Shown piece by piece: positions 1-12,489 of a DNA stretch of 64,000 bases; the stretch's first letter is position 1; each line of letters begins with the position of its first letter. The notes below the pieces were generated by a model that saw only the letters and a program-made list of their open reading frames with translations, had not been told where the DNA came from and searched no databases. The stretch covers positions 1,249,501 to 1,313,500 of the forward strand of contig JBAMJR010000011.1 of NCBI GenBank assembly GCA_038501785.1, given 5' to 3'. The translations under genes and the position numbers were made by a program. Source of the stretch: Myoxocephalus aenaeus (Eukaryota; Chordata; Actinopteri; Perciformes; Cottidae).

Positions 1-1011
1 TGCTATTTTAAGAGCCTTTTAAAAGCCTCACCTCCACAACCTGTAGGCTCTACTTTCTACTTTCGCCAAAGGGAACGTTAACATCATCCCTCTCTGCTGT
101 GCCGCTTGTCTCGTGAGTCAGAGCCTTTAGATGCTAAATACCTACGCTGTCCATATTTTACACTCATCACAATTCATTCCACATGAGTTAGTGAGCTAAA
201 ACTGCTGTAGTCTCTTAACATTATAGATTTTTATATAAAGAACTTATGCTTGTGATATGCTCTCATTGAACAGATTCACTGTTATGATGTGTAGAACTTA
301 CTAGTTAAGATGACAACATGTTTACAAAAAATAACAATCAGGCAAATCTTTAAGATGTGTTGTTCTTAAGTAATGTAATCAGACTTAGTCAGTCAAAACT
401 GTGATGCACTGTTTTCTCATCTTATAATAACACTCACAAGCTCAAAAGAGCTCACTACGACATTCCACCCACTGCGAAGCAAACCATACAGTAAACCTCA
501 AACAACTGCAAGTTCTGCTCTCCTGCTCAGAGCGAAGCTCAGTTTCATTTTTTTGTTGGTGTAGTTTTGGCTAGACGCCCTTGGGCCTGGCTGTAATCTG
601 CAGCCAGGCCTGCTCATGTCCTCGACATGTGCCGGAAGCTCCATCGGAATGAGATAACCAGCTACTGCTCCACTATGCTACAACACTTCCCAACTCCCTA
701 TCCAGGATGACCCCTGTGTAAATATGTCATAATATTCAGAACTGACCACAAGACAAACACAGACTGCAGAAAGGAAGCAATGTTGCACAATGAGAATTAT
801 GAAATAGTAGAAAATCTGAAGGCACAAATGAAAAAATGTTGCAAAGGTGTGATGCAACGGGCGACCTCACTGTGTAGAGGCACAGGAGGGAAGTTACTCA
901 ATGTGAAAGAATGAGAATGAATGTGAGACTCATGCTCTAAACGGTGTAGTGTGTAATTATGTGATTAAGCATGCTTTTGTCTTCTTCCTCCTCACATTAT
1001 GACGACTGTCT

Positions 1012-1015
<4 letters not shown>
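1..1015 (+). other. pla2g4a intron, no exon seen
   Basis: This stretch precedes the first recognisable exon. I looked for C2-domain or early catalytic-domain coding sequence in all + frames and saw none, so I read it as intron. It is AT-rich with no long open frame and no repeat that I recognise. Confidence 0.6.

Positions 1016-1089
<74 letters not shown>
1016..1089 (+). repeat. (TG)n microsatellite abutting a pla2g4a 3' splice site
   Basis: About 37 uninterrupted TG units are followed by TTTTAG and then the exon that starts at 1095. The repeat therefore takes the place of the polypyrimidine tract of this acceptor. Confidence 0.97.
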
Positions 1090-1092
<3 letters not shown>

Positions 1093-1094
1093 AG

Positions 1095-4000
1095 GTGCCG
1101 GTGATAGCCATAGCGGGCTCAGGAGGCGGTTTCCGTGCCATGGTTGGCTTCTCAGGTGTGATGAAAGCCCTGTATGAGTCTGGGGTCCTAGATTGTGCAA
1201 CATATGTCGCTGGACTCTCCGGATCTACATGGTCAGTTTTTATTTCTCTTCTCTTTTTTACACCTTCTCTTTCCTTGAAATACTCTTTATCTTTCTCTTT
1301 GGCATTACAGTTTATTTTGTCCAGTCTTTCTGTCTGACTCTACTCTGTGTTCCCTCTTCCTTTTACTGGCAAACTTGTCTTTCTCTGCTGGTACAAAGCT
1401 GTCACATTAAGCGAGCACCTCTGACTTGTTTCAGTCGCCACCTGTGTGATTTTGGAGTGACTTATTTAATTTAATTTCCTTACAAGGGCAGCACCTCATT
1501 TTTACACTTTTTTTTCTTCTATTTATTGATTTTCTTTTAACATGTTTCTTTTTATATATTTTTTATCCCTTAGGTACATGTCCGCTCTCTACTCCCATCC
1601 AGAGTTTCCAAATAAGGGCCCAAAGGAGATCAATGCAGAGCTGATGAAGAGAGTTAGCAGTAATCCCCTGAAGCTGTTGCTGCCTCAACACATCACCAAC
1701 TACATCCAGGCCCTCTGGACCAAAAAGGCTTCAGGGCAGCCTGTTACATTTACTGATATATTCGGTATGCTCATAGGAGAGACCCTTGTACCTGCGGTAA
1801 GAACCGCCTTACAGCTGTTGTTATCAGAACAATCTCCTTTTAGCTCAGCAGTACATCAATCCTCCCCTTTCCATAACTTCATGTTTAATTTCCTCTCTTT
1901 TATTATAAGTGACATCCCAAGCATGCCTTATTTAAGCTTTTCATTGCTCTGTTTCTTCCTCTCCATTTCTTTCACTTAACCATGACAAACACAACTCCAA
2001 CTACCTGAGAGTGCGCATGTTTATCATGCAAAGACTGTGTTCTCTCCCACCAGAGGATGGACATCAAACTGAGCGACATCCAGGAGAAAATAAACCAGGC
2101 CCAGAGTCCTCTTCCTCTCTTCACGTGTCTGCATGTCAAGCCAGATGTTTCAGAGCTCATGTTTGCAGGTAAATGTCTGTCCTTTTTGTAAATATGCATG
2201 TGCCTTTATGTTATATGGTGTGTTGCATGCACACCATGTCCCTCAGAACTATTTTGTATCCACAATGAATACCTTTAGATGATCAGATGTGTTTGACCAC
2301 ATACCAAACCCAAAGCGTTTCTTATTTCCTTATAATGCTGCTCTGCCACCACACAAGTCACAAGGTGTCATGACGAGGTAAACTGTCAACTAATGACAGC
2401 TCTGACGTGCTATATAGCAACTTTAGATCAAGTAACTGAGTAGGCCATGATAGACTCTGGGTTGGGTTAGTCCCCTGTTGTACTTCCTCATTGCAGGCTG
2501 TACAACAAAAGTACACAACACTCCAATTGAACAAACATTTGAATAGAAAATACAATAAAGGAGCAGCAAAAAGTGTCTGCAGTGATCTGAGACAGATCAT
2601 TAATATAGCAGCAAACAACTATTTGCTGTGTAAATATATAGTAATGTCTACCTGAGCAGATAATGAAGTCACTCTCCCTCTGTGTTGTAATCTGAGTTTC
2701 TCTGTGCTATGTTTACGTTGTCCGTCCGGCCATACGTGCATGTTAGTGCAGGTGAGCCCCATAATGCCGTGCATACCCACGGCGTCATTGCATAAGCATA
2801 ACGTACACCCTTTGTTTCCCCCTCAGGTAAATACTGTTAACTCTGTCAGCACTGTTGCCGTTGTTTGCACTGTTCGCTAGCTAGGTTTACTGCGAGCTAG
2901 CTAGGTTTACTGCGAGCTAGCTAGGTTTACTGCGAGCTGTCGGCTCAGCCGTCGCCATGATGAGAACTGTGTGGAGGTAATCCCTCAATCCTATGCTCTG
3001 AAATTATTATTTAAATGCTGCTGATACAGTATCAAGGTTTCTTAATTTCATGTTCAAAGAAGGACAAATAAATGTGTTTTAAAATGGTGTCGGTTTCAAA
3101 CCAAAGAAAAGCTCCTGAAGCAAAATAAACTGTGAGAGTAACACTTAGAGATTATTAGAGTGTAGGAGACGTATAAAACATGTCTGCCACAAACCTGTGA
3201 GTTGATGAAGCAGATGAATCTGCGAAGACTGGGCGGAGATGGGGAGGTGGAGGGGTGCGTAACAGCAGCATGAACATACTGAAGGTAGAGGGACAATCAT
3301 ATTTAAAAAGAGACAGCAGAAAGATGATACGCTAATGATGCAATTGTTTCGTTGTGCTATTAGATAGAAGAGACCAGCTGATCAGAACTGCTGATAACTT
3401 GATTAACAGCCTCAAACAATGACAGCAATGAAATTATGAGTGAGCATGAGTGAGCATGCGTGAGAGAAGTGAATAGCAGATGAATGAGAAATTAACTACA
3501 GGTCTAGGTATGCAAAAGTATAGTCTTCCTGACTGAAGCTTTTATTGACTGAATAACCCCGCTTTGACCTTATTGACTGACTCATCCTATTCTCTGTGTT
3601 TGTATTGTGCATGAATCCTGTTGTGTTTAAATACCCATGTTCAGTGCACACTGCAGACAACACAGAGCTTAGCTCATATTGACTATGACTTCCATGAATG
3701 ACAACTGCAGACACTCTGATTAGTATTGAACTATAATTCCAAATTAGTTTTCACTAATTCAAATTCAAATGATGTTTCTCTAATTATAATTCAGTTGTCT
3801 TTATTCAGATTTATTTAACCTACCAGAAATGCATTTTGTGGTATTAGAGTTTAAATTGAATGTCTGTCTCCTTCAAGGCTGCCAAAAGTTGTTTTTATGT
3901 TAAGTGCTTCAGTGTGAGCATAAGACTTTTGAATTTGTATTTTTATCAACTAACTGTACATGCATTGTAATTCTAGCGTACAAATGCACGTGGAGCGATG

Positions 4001-7000
4001 TATTAGTCAGTGACAGGTACATTTCTGTTACATTAACACTGAGGCTTCAACCTGCAGACTGGGTGGAGTTCAGCCCATATGAAATTGGGATGGCAAAGTA
4101 CGGCACCTTCATGACCCCAGACTTGTTTGGAAGCAAGTTTTTCTTGGGAACCGTTGTCAAGAAATATGAGGAGAACCCTCTTCATTTTCTGATGGGTGAG
4201 AAAAAAGTTTGCATCTAAAACAGTCAGAGCAGTTACCAATAGTAAACCTACTAACAGTATGTTTCCCTCCGTCAGGTGTGTGGGGCAGTGCCTTCTCCAT
4301 TCTGTTCAACAGAGTGCTGGGAGTCAAAGACACCGTTGGGGGCAGCACCATGGAGGAGGAGTTAGGTAATCTTTATGTTTCTCTTATGCTTTGTTCTGAG
4401 CTGCACTATTCAGGTTCAGTGCAAATCACTTAATTTATTCTTTGATTGAACAATTTCACCACGAGGTCAATTCAGTAGTTGTTCAGGGGCTTTCATATCA
4501 CATGATCTTCATCAGCAGATGGAGCTCACTCAGTTGTCATGAAACTGCAGATGTTCAAATTTCCATTTTTCGAAGTACATCTGTGTTGTTAATTTGATTG
4601 AGCATGTGAAACAAATGATAGTTCCAGAGCAACCTCTAAATGAGCCGATTAATGAGACCAAGCAAGAAAATGAACTTACATTTCTCTAGTTTAATCAATA
4701 AATAAAAACATTAACCACAAATTTAAGATAATAAAAATATTGAAAAGTATTGTATCTATAGTTGTGTTAATTAAAAACATATTTACAGGCAGATGCACTT
4801 TAATTAATTATTGCATTGAAGGAAATGTATTTCCATTGTCCTAAATATAATTAAAATAGGGATCCTCATTGTTCTCTACGTGACAATATATTTTGAAATT
4901 GTGGATCTTTAAACATGCTTTGAACATATTCTGAAATATGTGTTTAGTACTTGGGTGTTTTTTTCCCAGATGATTATAAAAATAACTTCTATGGTGCAAC
5001 CGTCCACTGAAACTGACACTCAGTCGTGCCTGAGATTCTATTGTTGTCTGTATCTTCTTTCTTTTCATCGAAGAATTGTTTTCACATTCCATTTCTTTTC
5101 ATGCAATTGTTTTCACACACCTGTGGGTATCCTCACACCTTTAAAAATAGCCAACCTAAAAAGATCTCACCAGATAAAAAAATGTGTAGCATGTGTGTGT
5201 TATTGTGACGTTACCACAACAGCAGGAAGGAAGCTTTTCTATGACAATTCAGACAGCCAATCAGATGTTTTGTTGTGCTTGATTGCATTTGTTTGGGGTG
5301 AAATTAAGAAAATGCATCAGTTGTACAACCACCCAGTTTAAGAATGCTTTGTCGGTTGTATTGCATTATTCCGAGGACTTATTTGACAGAGATAAACAAT
5401 AGACAGTGCATTTGATAATGTCACGTAACTAATCAACAACATTCTGTCAGGTACAGTGTTGATATATGGTATAAATAAATGAATGAACATGTGTTAAACC
5501 TGACGTGTCTTGTGTCTTACAGAGCAGATCAAACCACAGCACATTGTGGGAGAAGACAGCATGGACAATGAAGACGAGCCACGTAAAGGTGACGTGCATG
5601 ATTCATACGAGGAGCTCACAAACAGACATTGTGCAGTGTGATTACATTTGTTAAGATGCAATTAATATGTCTGACTTTGCATGGGGTCAAATACTATTTT
5701 GACTTATAAGATACGATAAGATAATTCTTTATTAGTCCCGCAGTGGGGAAATTGCAGGATTACAGCAGCCTTGCATACAAGAGAGACACATAGTAAAAAC
5801 AATCAAGTAATATAAAATAAAAATAACAATAAACAGTAGTAAAAAACAGTAGAGAGAAAAATACAGTAGCAATTTTAAATTAAATATACATACGGAATAA
5901 AAAAAGTATATAAAAGTACTTAAATGTATTTATATTGCACCAGATGAGTGCAATCAAAGTGTCCACAGTGAGTAAAGTGTAAAAAGTGTCCAAAGTGATT
6001 AAGTGAAGTGCTAGTGGTCTACTGAGAGCTCAGCGTATTGTGCAGCCTGACAGCAGCGGGAAGAAAGGACTTGCGATACCTCTCCCTCAGACACTGGGGA
6101 TGAATCAGCCGATGGCTGAAGGAGCTGTGCAGCGCTGCCAGTGCCCTGCATGGGGTGGGAGGCGTGGTTGATTGATGGGTTTGAGGGAAATTCTATGCCT
6201 TAACACGTTTTCTTAAATTTCTTTGGTAATGTTAGCATGACTAAGCTACATCTGAAAGCTACTGTGGTTTTGGTCAGGCCAAGAAAAAAATGCAGAGCTT
6301 TCACTTTTAACTACATACTTTATGTTATGAATGTTGTCTGGTGAAGGGGTGTTTTTGATCGTCATGATCCTATTAATAACCACGTAAAAGCGGAATTTTG
6401 GGAAGTTAATGGTTTTTCTTTGCACGTGTGAGCTTTAGTTGTGTGGGAAATTAGGAAGAAATAAATGAAGAGAAGGGGTGGGTTAAGATTTTTTTCTAAA
6501 AATGTATTTTCTTTGGCGAGGTCATTATTTTGAAAAACATATTTGAATACTTCCTTAAAACCTTGTTTCCAAATATTAAAAACTCATTACTAAATATGCC
6601 ACACTTGACATATTGTCAACTTTTAATATTTTAATATTTACACATCCAGCATTTACAGAGCAACTATATCATTCATTTAAAGTTGTGCTTCTGGCTGTGT
6701 GATGAATGCAAGTCCAATATTCATTCTATTTTAGTTCTGTTTTTGGTCTCCACTAACTTCTTATAGAAATATCTGACTCTTCATCAACTAAATGCTAGTC
6801 AGTTGCATTAAAGTAGATTACATTTTACAAAGGAACATTTTGGAAGGAATACGTGCAATTTCTCTTTTTTGTTTGTTTTGTGATTCTTGTTAACTATATC
6901 TAATTTATTTGTATTGCAAGTAATTCAGAGCCACACAATTTGATTTGACAGTATTTTCTCTGTAATTATTTTGGTGCTCAGGTGGGACAGAGAACCAGAA

Positions 7001-8192
7001 GGCAGAAGAGGAGTACTTTCGCTCTGCTCAGGCTAGCTGGGTTCAACGAATGTTCACATCACTCTTCAGTGACTCATCCTTATTCAACACAAGGGAGGGC
7101 CGGGCCGGGAAGGTAACTCAATATGTTCATCCATGAAACCGTGAAGTTATGTCAAACTTCTTACAAAATACTGCACTGTATTCTCCTTTCAGTTTTTCCT
7201 TTATTAAAATTCCCAATAATATGTTGCTCTCTAATCTCGCCCTGTTGCCAGGTGCATAATTTCATGCTGGGCCTGAACCTGAACACCAGTTTCCCGTTCG
7301 CTCCGGGCAGTGAGATCACGTGCAACGCCACCACACCTGAAGACGAGGTGGACGCCGTCACAGGTAAGAAAGATGGTCACAATTAACTTCCATTGAAAAT
7401 GAAGTATTTGAGTCATTACACAGTTCATTCGATTAGGTAAGTCATGTGGAATAAAATTGTTTGATTTCCAAATCATTTCCCTGCATCATTTATTTGATTT
7501 AGTGTGATTTTCTCAGACCCAGATGAGTTCAATCGTATCTACGAGCCTCTAGATGTGAAGAGCAAGAAGATCCATGTGGTGGACAGTGGCCTGACCTACA
7601 ACCTTCCCTACCCTCTCCTTCTGCGGCTGCAGCGCGGTGTCAACCTCATCATCTCCTTTGACTTTTCTGCACGACCCAGCGACTCCAGCCCCCCATTTAA
7701 GGTCTGAGTCTTCACTCTTTTTACAGTCACGAATTGCGAAAAATAAATGCAGACATGAAATCATGAACATGTTTTTCTGACTTGTAAATGTACGCCACAG
7801 GAGCTCCTATTAGCAGAAAAGTGGGCTCGAATGAACAAGCTTCCATTCCCCAAAATCGACCCCAAAGTCTTTGACCGTGAGGGCCTGAAGGAATGCTACG
7901 TCTTTAAACCAGAAAAAGGCAAAAAGAACTGCCCAACCATCATCCACTTTGTCCTGGTCAACATCAACTTCAGGACGTTCAAGGCCCCTGGTAAGTGTGT
8001 GCATAGGTGGCGGTTTCCACAGTATGTGTGAAGAGGAAAATGTGCCTTTGTATAGTTATATTGCTGCTGTTTCAGCGTCATGGCACATGAGGCATCTCTT
8101 CCTCGAAATTGCATACTGTAATTGAACTATTACCCCTCATTTGATGGACCACAGTAAAGACTGGTCTCTGCTCAGGGTCTGCCTTTAAGTAT

Positions 8193-8290
<98 letters not shown>

Positions 8291-10633
8291 GCGTGCGCAC
8301 AGATGTGGACTAAAGTGTGTTCAGGGTTTTATTAGCTGCTCCTTTGATTGATGGTTCCTGAAGGAGCCAGGTGCTGGTAGGGAATCTCTCGTTCTCGTGG
8401 GAGAACTCTGTGTAAACAGACTCTATAACATGAGGCATTCAAAGACACACTATCTCCACTGCTTCATCTTTACATTCAGTAAGTCATCAGCCCACATACT
8501 TCCGCTGTCTGTTTATGGACGTAACATAAGCTTTTTGCACTCAAACCCAAAAGTCATCAGAAGGAAATATGCCATAAATGGACTTTCCGTTTGAGGAAGT
8601 TATACAGGCCATCATGAAGTCGGTTCACTACTGTATGCATGGATTTTTCCAAACCATTACTTTTTCCTACATGTGTTCTTTCATCTTAATCCAGTAACAA
8701 TACAATAAAAGTTAAATCAATCTTACATTTTCTTTCAAAAAGTAGTGAATAGTTCATTCTTGACCTCCAGAAATAGTTAATAGGTGTACAAGATACTACT
8801 GAGAGAACATTCAGTAGTACATGTATCAAACTATTTGATATGGATAGTGGGATGAACAAAGAACCTTTTGTCGAAAAAGCACTATAACATTGTTACTGTT
8901 TATTGGCTGGCTGTTTTGGCTACAAAGAGAACATATAAGAATTAATGTAGATATTGTATTCACCAGAATATTGTAAAATTTGAGGCACTTAAATCACTTC
9001 ACTTGAATCAATTGGTAGGAATATTATATTATATAGTTAACTAAACTAACTGATCTCGTAGTATTATCTTTTTTTTTAGCTTCCAATTACTTCTGTCTTG
9101 TGAGCTTTATCAGGAGATGGATTTTCTTACCACTTGAAGGACTTTTTAATTATTGGTGGATTAAAAATTGTACATCTACAACTCTCTGCTGATGAATATC
9201 ATATGAAATTGGCTTCAGAAAGGCTTATTAATAGACCTTAAAGTGACCAAAAGTAAAAATACATGTTGAACTGTCAACATTTAATGTATCTTTTGTCCCT
9301 AATATCAAGTCTCTTGACCAGATTTTGTGGACTGATTTTCTCGTACTTCCAGGTGTTCCCAGAGTGACAGAGTTGGAGAAGGAATTTGCTGATTTTGACA
9401 TCTTTGACGATCCCGAGTCACCGTTCTCCACTTTTAACTTCCAGTACTCCAACGAGGCCTTCACCCGACTCCATGACCTCATGGAGTTCAACACTCTCAA
9501 CAACCTGGAGGTTGGTTTTGTCCTCATAGGTGTTTTCACATGAAACACTAGGGATATCCGCAGTTTGGAATAACTGTAGTCATTGGGGAGGTTTTACATC
9601 CTTGTTTTGTCACTATACAAATATTAGTTTGTTGTGCAACATCAAAACTTCAAAATCCCAAAGGCCTTCAAGACCGGATACGACAAGTTTGGTCTAGTTC
9701 ACAGTAGGTGTGTTACTGTACCTGGTCAGAGTGACTTTCACTCACTGTATCTGAGTCACTTCCATGTGATGCAATGTATTTTTTTAATTTCACTGGAAGG
9801 TCAGCTCATTCAGGCTAATACTTACTGTCAATAGAGATGCCTCGACTCTACGGATTCTTGCACAGTTAGACAGCAGCTTACGTAGATCAAAATGTACTGA
9901 CGTGTGAAAACACCCAGCAACACCAAAGTTTAGTTATTCTTGCAGCGTTGATTAGATGTCTACGGCACTTGAAACAATTGTGTGCATACTGATCTTTGTA
10001 CATTAAAAGCTGTGTCAATCGACATGTTTAGCGATGCTGGTGGACGGCTCCAGGGATGGTAATATCAGTCGGTCTGCTACCTTGGTCCAGATTGCAATAT
10101 CGTTGGATGACCTAAAGACCTCTTCTTACAATACGATATTTAAAAATGATCAGAATGAACTTAAACAACAAACATGATGTGTTCGTACTCACAGCTGTCA
10201 AGCTAGCAGCTTGTGGAAGACTCCGGTGACGAACAATGAGTGCACATGCAGAGCTTTCCCTTCTTTGTCAAAGCATTTGATTAATTGATTGCTGTCAGGA
10301 CGTGATGAGAATTTCAACAATATTTTAAAAAAATAAACAAATGATTTTGAAGAAAATGTCCAATTCTAATTCAATGGATTTGAGATAATGCATATATTTT
10401 TCATTGAATATACAATATTCATTAATGCAGTATGGCATTGTGGATTTGATCCCTGTATTTGTCCCCCACAGGTGATTAAGGAAGCCATCAAGGATTGCAT
10501 CGTGTCCCGAAAGGAGAATCCCTCATGCCTCCCTCGTCCCTTCTCCCTCAGTGCGATCCCGAACAAGAGGTTTCTCAACAAAAGAGATTCTCGGGCGAAA
10601 CCCTGGAACCTTTTGGGGAATGACAACCAGTAG
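1095..10633 (+). CDS. pla2g4a: Cytosolic phospholipase A2 alpha, 3' twelve exons (5' partial)
   Basis: Calcium-activated lipase that releases arachidonate from the sn-2 position of membrane phospholipids. Twelve spliced exons read open to a TAG stop: 1095-1231, 1574-1796, 2054-2168, 4058-4195, 4276-4365, 5523-5588, 6982-7112, 7252-7363, 7517-7701, 7801-7990, 9353-9510, 10472-10633 (568 codons plus stop). All use AG/GT borders with matching phases. The first exon carries the GSGGGFRAM oxyanion region, whose Arg corresponds to human Arg200, and GLSGS with the nucleophile Ser (human Ser228). Exon 9 carries SFDFSARPSD with the catalytic Asp (human Asp549). The C-terminal DPESPFSTFNFQY block and the segment around VIKEAI are also conserved. 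The missing N-terminus (C2 domain, about 186 human residues) lies left of base 1. Exon 6 is short and acidic and is the least conserved part, as expected for the linker that carries phosphorylation sites. Family and paralogue assignment are strong from the near-identical catalytic motifs. Confidence 0.97.
2876..2938 (+). repeat. Three direct copies of a 20-bp unit
   Basis: The unit GCTAGCTAGGTTTACTGCGA is repeated three times head to tail without a mismatch, then trails off into GCTG. It lies in the pla2g4a intron between exons 2054-2168 and 4058-4195. No function is evident. Confidence 0.9.
5706..6172 (-). mobile_element. 3' end of a non-LTR retrotransposon (LINE), inverted in a pla2g4a intron
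   Basis: Read on the minus strand, 6170 to 6019 translates as the C-terminus of a LINE ORF2. It contains HPQCLRERYRKSFLPAAVRL and then a stop at 6019-6021. An AT-rich 3' UTR follows and ends in short ATCTTATC-type repeats near 5710. The copy is heavily 5'-truncated, as is usual for LINE insertions. The C-terminal pattern suits the L2/Rex group, but the clade is uncertain. Confidence 0.7.
8195..8299 (+). repeat. (TG)n microsatellite
   Basis: About 100 bp of TG repeats with one CTG interruption near 8249 and GC-containing units at the 3' end. It lies in the 1.36 kb pla2g4a intron between exons 7801-7990 and 9353-9510. Confidence 0.97.
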
Positions 10634-12160
10634 CCTGATCTAAGACTTTGGATATAGCGAACTTTCAGTCTTAAAGAAAAGCGTTTTCTTTTTGGAAAAT
10701 GCTATCATGGTGATCTCTTTTCTGTACACTTTGAATCAAACTTAAAATGTTGTAAAGAACCATACTGTTTACTGACTAAAGCCTTATGATTGCATTAATA
10801 TACAACAACACAGTGAGCATTTTCATCTGGCTTTATTTCTGGGGAAACTGTTGTTGTTTGTTGACCACAAACAGCTGGATGTTCCTGCTGGCAGTGAGAA
10901 AGACAGACAGATGTTGAAAATCAACGCTTACTAAACACTGCAGAGTGACTGAATTGTTACAGCTAACGCCTGGCTCCATCACAAACAACAGGACAGTGGG
11001 CCCTTAGTTCTTCATAAGTGAAAGAAATGTCCACTTCAGATCTGTGTTCATTCACTTCGCTGAAATACATCATGTGAATTTTCTACTCCAGTTGCAACAT
11101 TCCCAACATGTTGCCGAGAGCAAAGCTCCATTTGCATCTTATTCTGACTCAGCCATGTCTAAATTTAGCTTGGAGCTGTGTGAATGCACATCTGAACCTG
11201 TAACTGTTTGTCAGTTGAACTATTTACATATTGACTACAGAAAATGCAAATCCCCATGTTTTAATTTGATTTCTTTGTTCACTGGATGGCTCGTCTGAAC
11301 ATGAAATACTTTTTGAAAACATGGATCAGGAGTTGGTTTTGTGTGATGGCAACTCCTAAGCATGCCAAGTGAACCCCCTCTGGATACCTCAAACATCTCA
11401 ATGATGCGTACCCACCTGCATGGAAGGAGCACTCCCTGCTTCCCGCTAGGGAGTGTCTCATATTAAAGCCACCATTTTATAAAAACAAAACTTGATGCCA
11501 TAAAACGGCCCAGCTCATTCTTTCATCTCTAGGTGTGTTTATTTTCCTGATCATGTGGTTTCAGACTGCGTTTTAGATGTTTTTTTTCAAACACAGCAGG
11601 ACGCCTCCAACAGCCCCGCACGGTGAAGTGGCGCTCAGGTCGGCCTGGGTGGTGGTGGTGGAGGAGGAGGTTGTGAGTGCGATCACGCAACACGCTGGCA
11701 GCTGAAAAATGGCGGCTCTCGCCGGCACCCAGTGGAATCTGACACACTACACCTATACCTGCAGGGCCCCAAAGGCTGCGCACAGAGCAATGGAATTTTA
11801 CACTGAAGCACCTCCAACCCCTATATGCTCATGTTTCAGCCCCGCTGGTTTGGAAGAAGCTGCTCTGCAGTCTTGCTGTAGGAGTTCATGACCCAGAAAA
11901 CATGTGTAAAGTGCCTTTTTGCTGATCATTTTTTTGTTTTGTTTTTTTGTAGTCAACAGCATTGTCAAGTTATTCACTTTCCTTTATTTGACACTATTTG
12001 TCTGTTACACACGAGCCAAAGTCATGATGTCCCATCTGATCTGGCCTCTGTTCTGTTAAGTTTCTGAACCCTACCTGCTATTGGTGAGGCCGATGTATGT
12101 TTGAGAGATCCATACACAACATGGCTGTGTAAAAAGAAATAAAAGAACAAAGGGGGAAGG
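10634..12160 (+). other. pla2g4a 3' UTR and flank
   Basis: No coding sequence follows the TAG stop at 10631-10633. The first good AATAAA signal is at 12138-12143, so the 3' UTR may reach about 12160. ATTAAA variants at about 11463 and 12332 are alternatives. The open frames around 11529-11891 lie here and resemble no protein family I know. The exact transcript end cannot be read from sequence alone. Confidence 0.45.
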
Positions 12161-12435
12161 CAGCATTTAAGGCCTAAGCCTCTCATCCAGGTGAAGAGAA
12201 TGCACCAGAAGGGGGCGGTTCCTTTCCTTCTCTGTCTTCTCAGGTGTTATCATGTAATCTGATGGTATATGTAGTTCCTTTTGTTTTCAATCTTTAAGCT
12301 AAATGTACCGCCTGCAGGCTGTAACCTTATATATTAAAGACAAACATGAGAGTAGTACTGATCTTTACATTACTTCAGCGCATTCCCACAATAGTACTTT
12401 AAACTAAACTATAGTTTAAACTATAGTTCAAATAA

Positions 12436-12488
12436 AAGTGATAGCTTACAGAGGTTGACAAAATGTCAAACTCTGTAAGCTATCACTT
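12436..12488. repeat. 53-nt inverted repeat (hairpin)
   Basis: An 18-bp perfect outer stem (12436-12453 with 12471-12488) is followed by one G/A mismatch. A 6-bp inner stem TTGACA/TGTCAA then closes on a three-base AAA loop. It lies just past the likely pla2g4a 3' end and is flanked on the left by the palindromic AAACTATAGTTT. It could be a small MITE core or a template-switch product. It is short for a vertebrate pre-miRNA. Confidence 0.85.
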
Positions 12489-12489
12489 G

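Noticed and set aside
971..1203. Open frames of repeated Val-Cys or Thr-His on both strands
   Set aside because: They are translations of the (TG)n microsatellite. The same applies near 18640-18944, 19662-19853 and 41531-41954, apart from the true Ig exon parts.
11529..11891. Overlapping open frames in a GC-rich patch downstream of pla2g4a
   Set aside because: No domain or family resemblance on either strand, no splice-site support, and position within or just beyond the pla2g4a 3' UTR.
12436..12488. Candidate microRNA precursor
   Set aside because: The stem is only 24 bp with a 3-base loop, too short for a normal Dicer substrate. Kept only as an inverted repeat.
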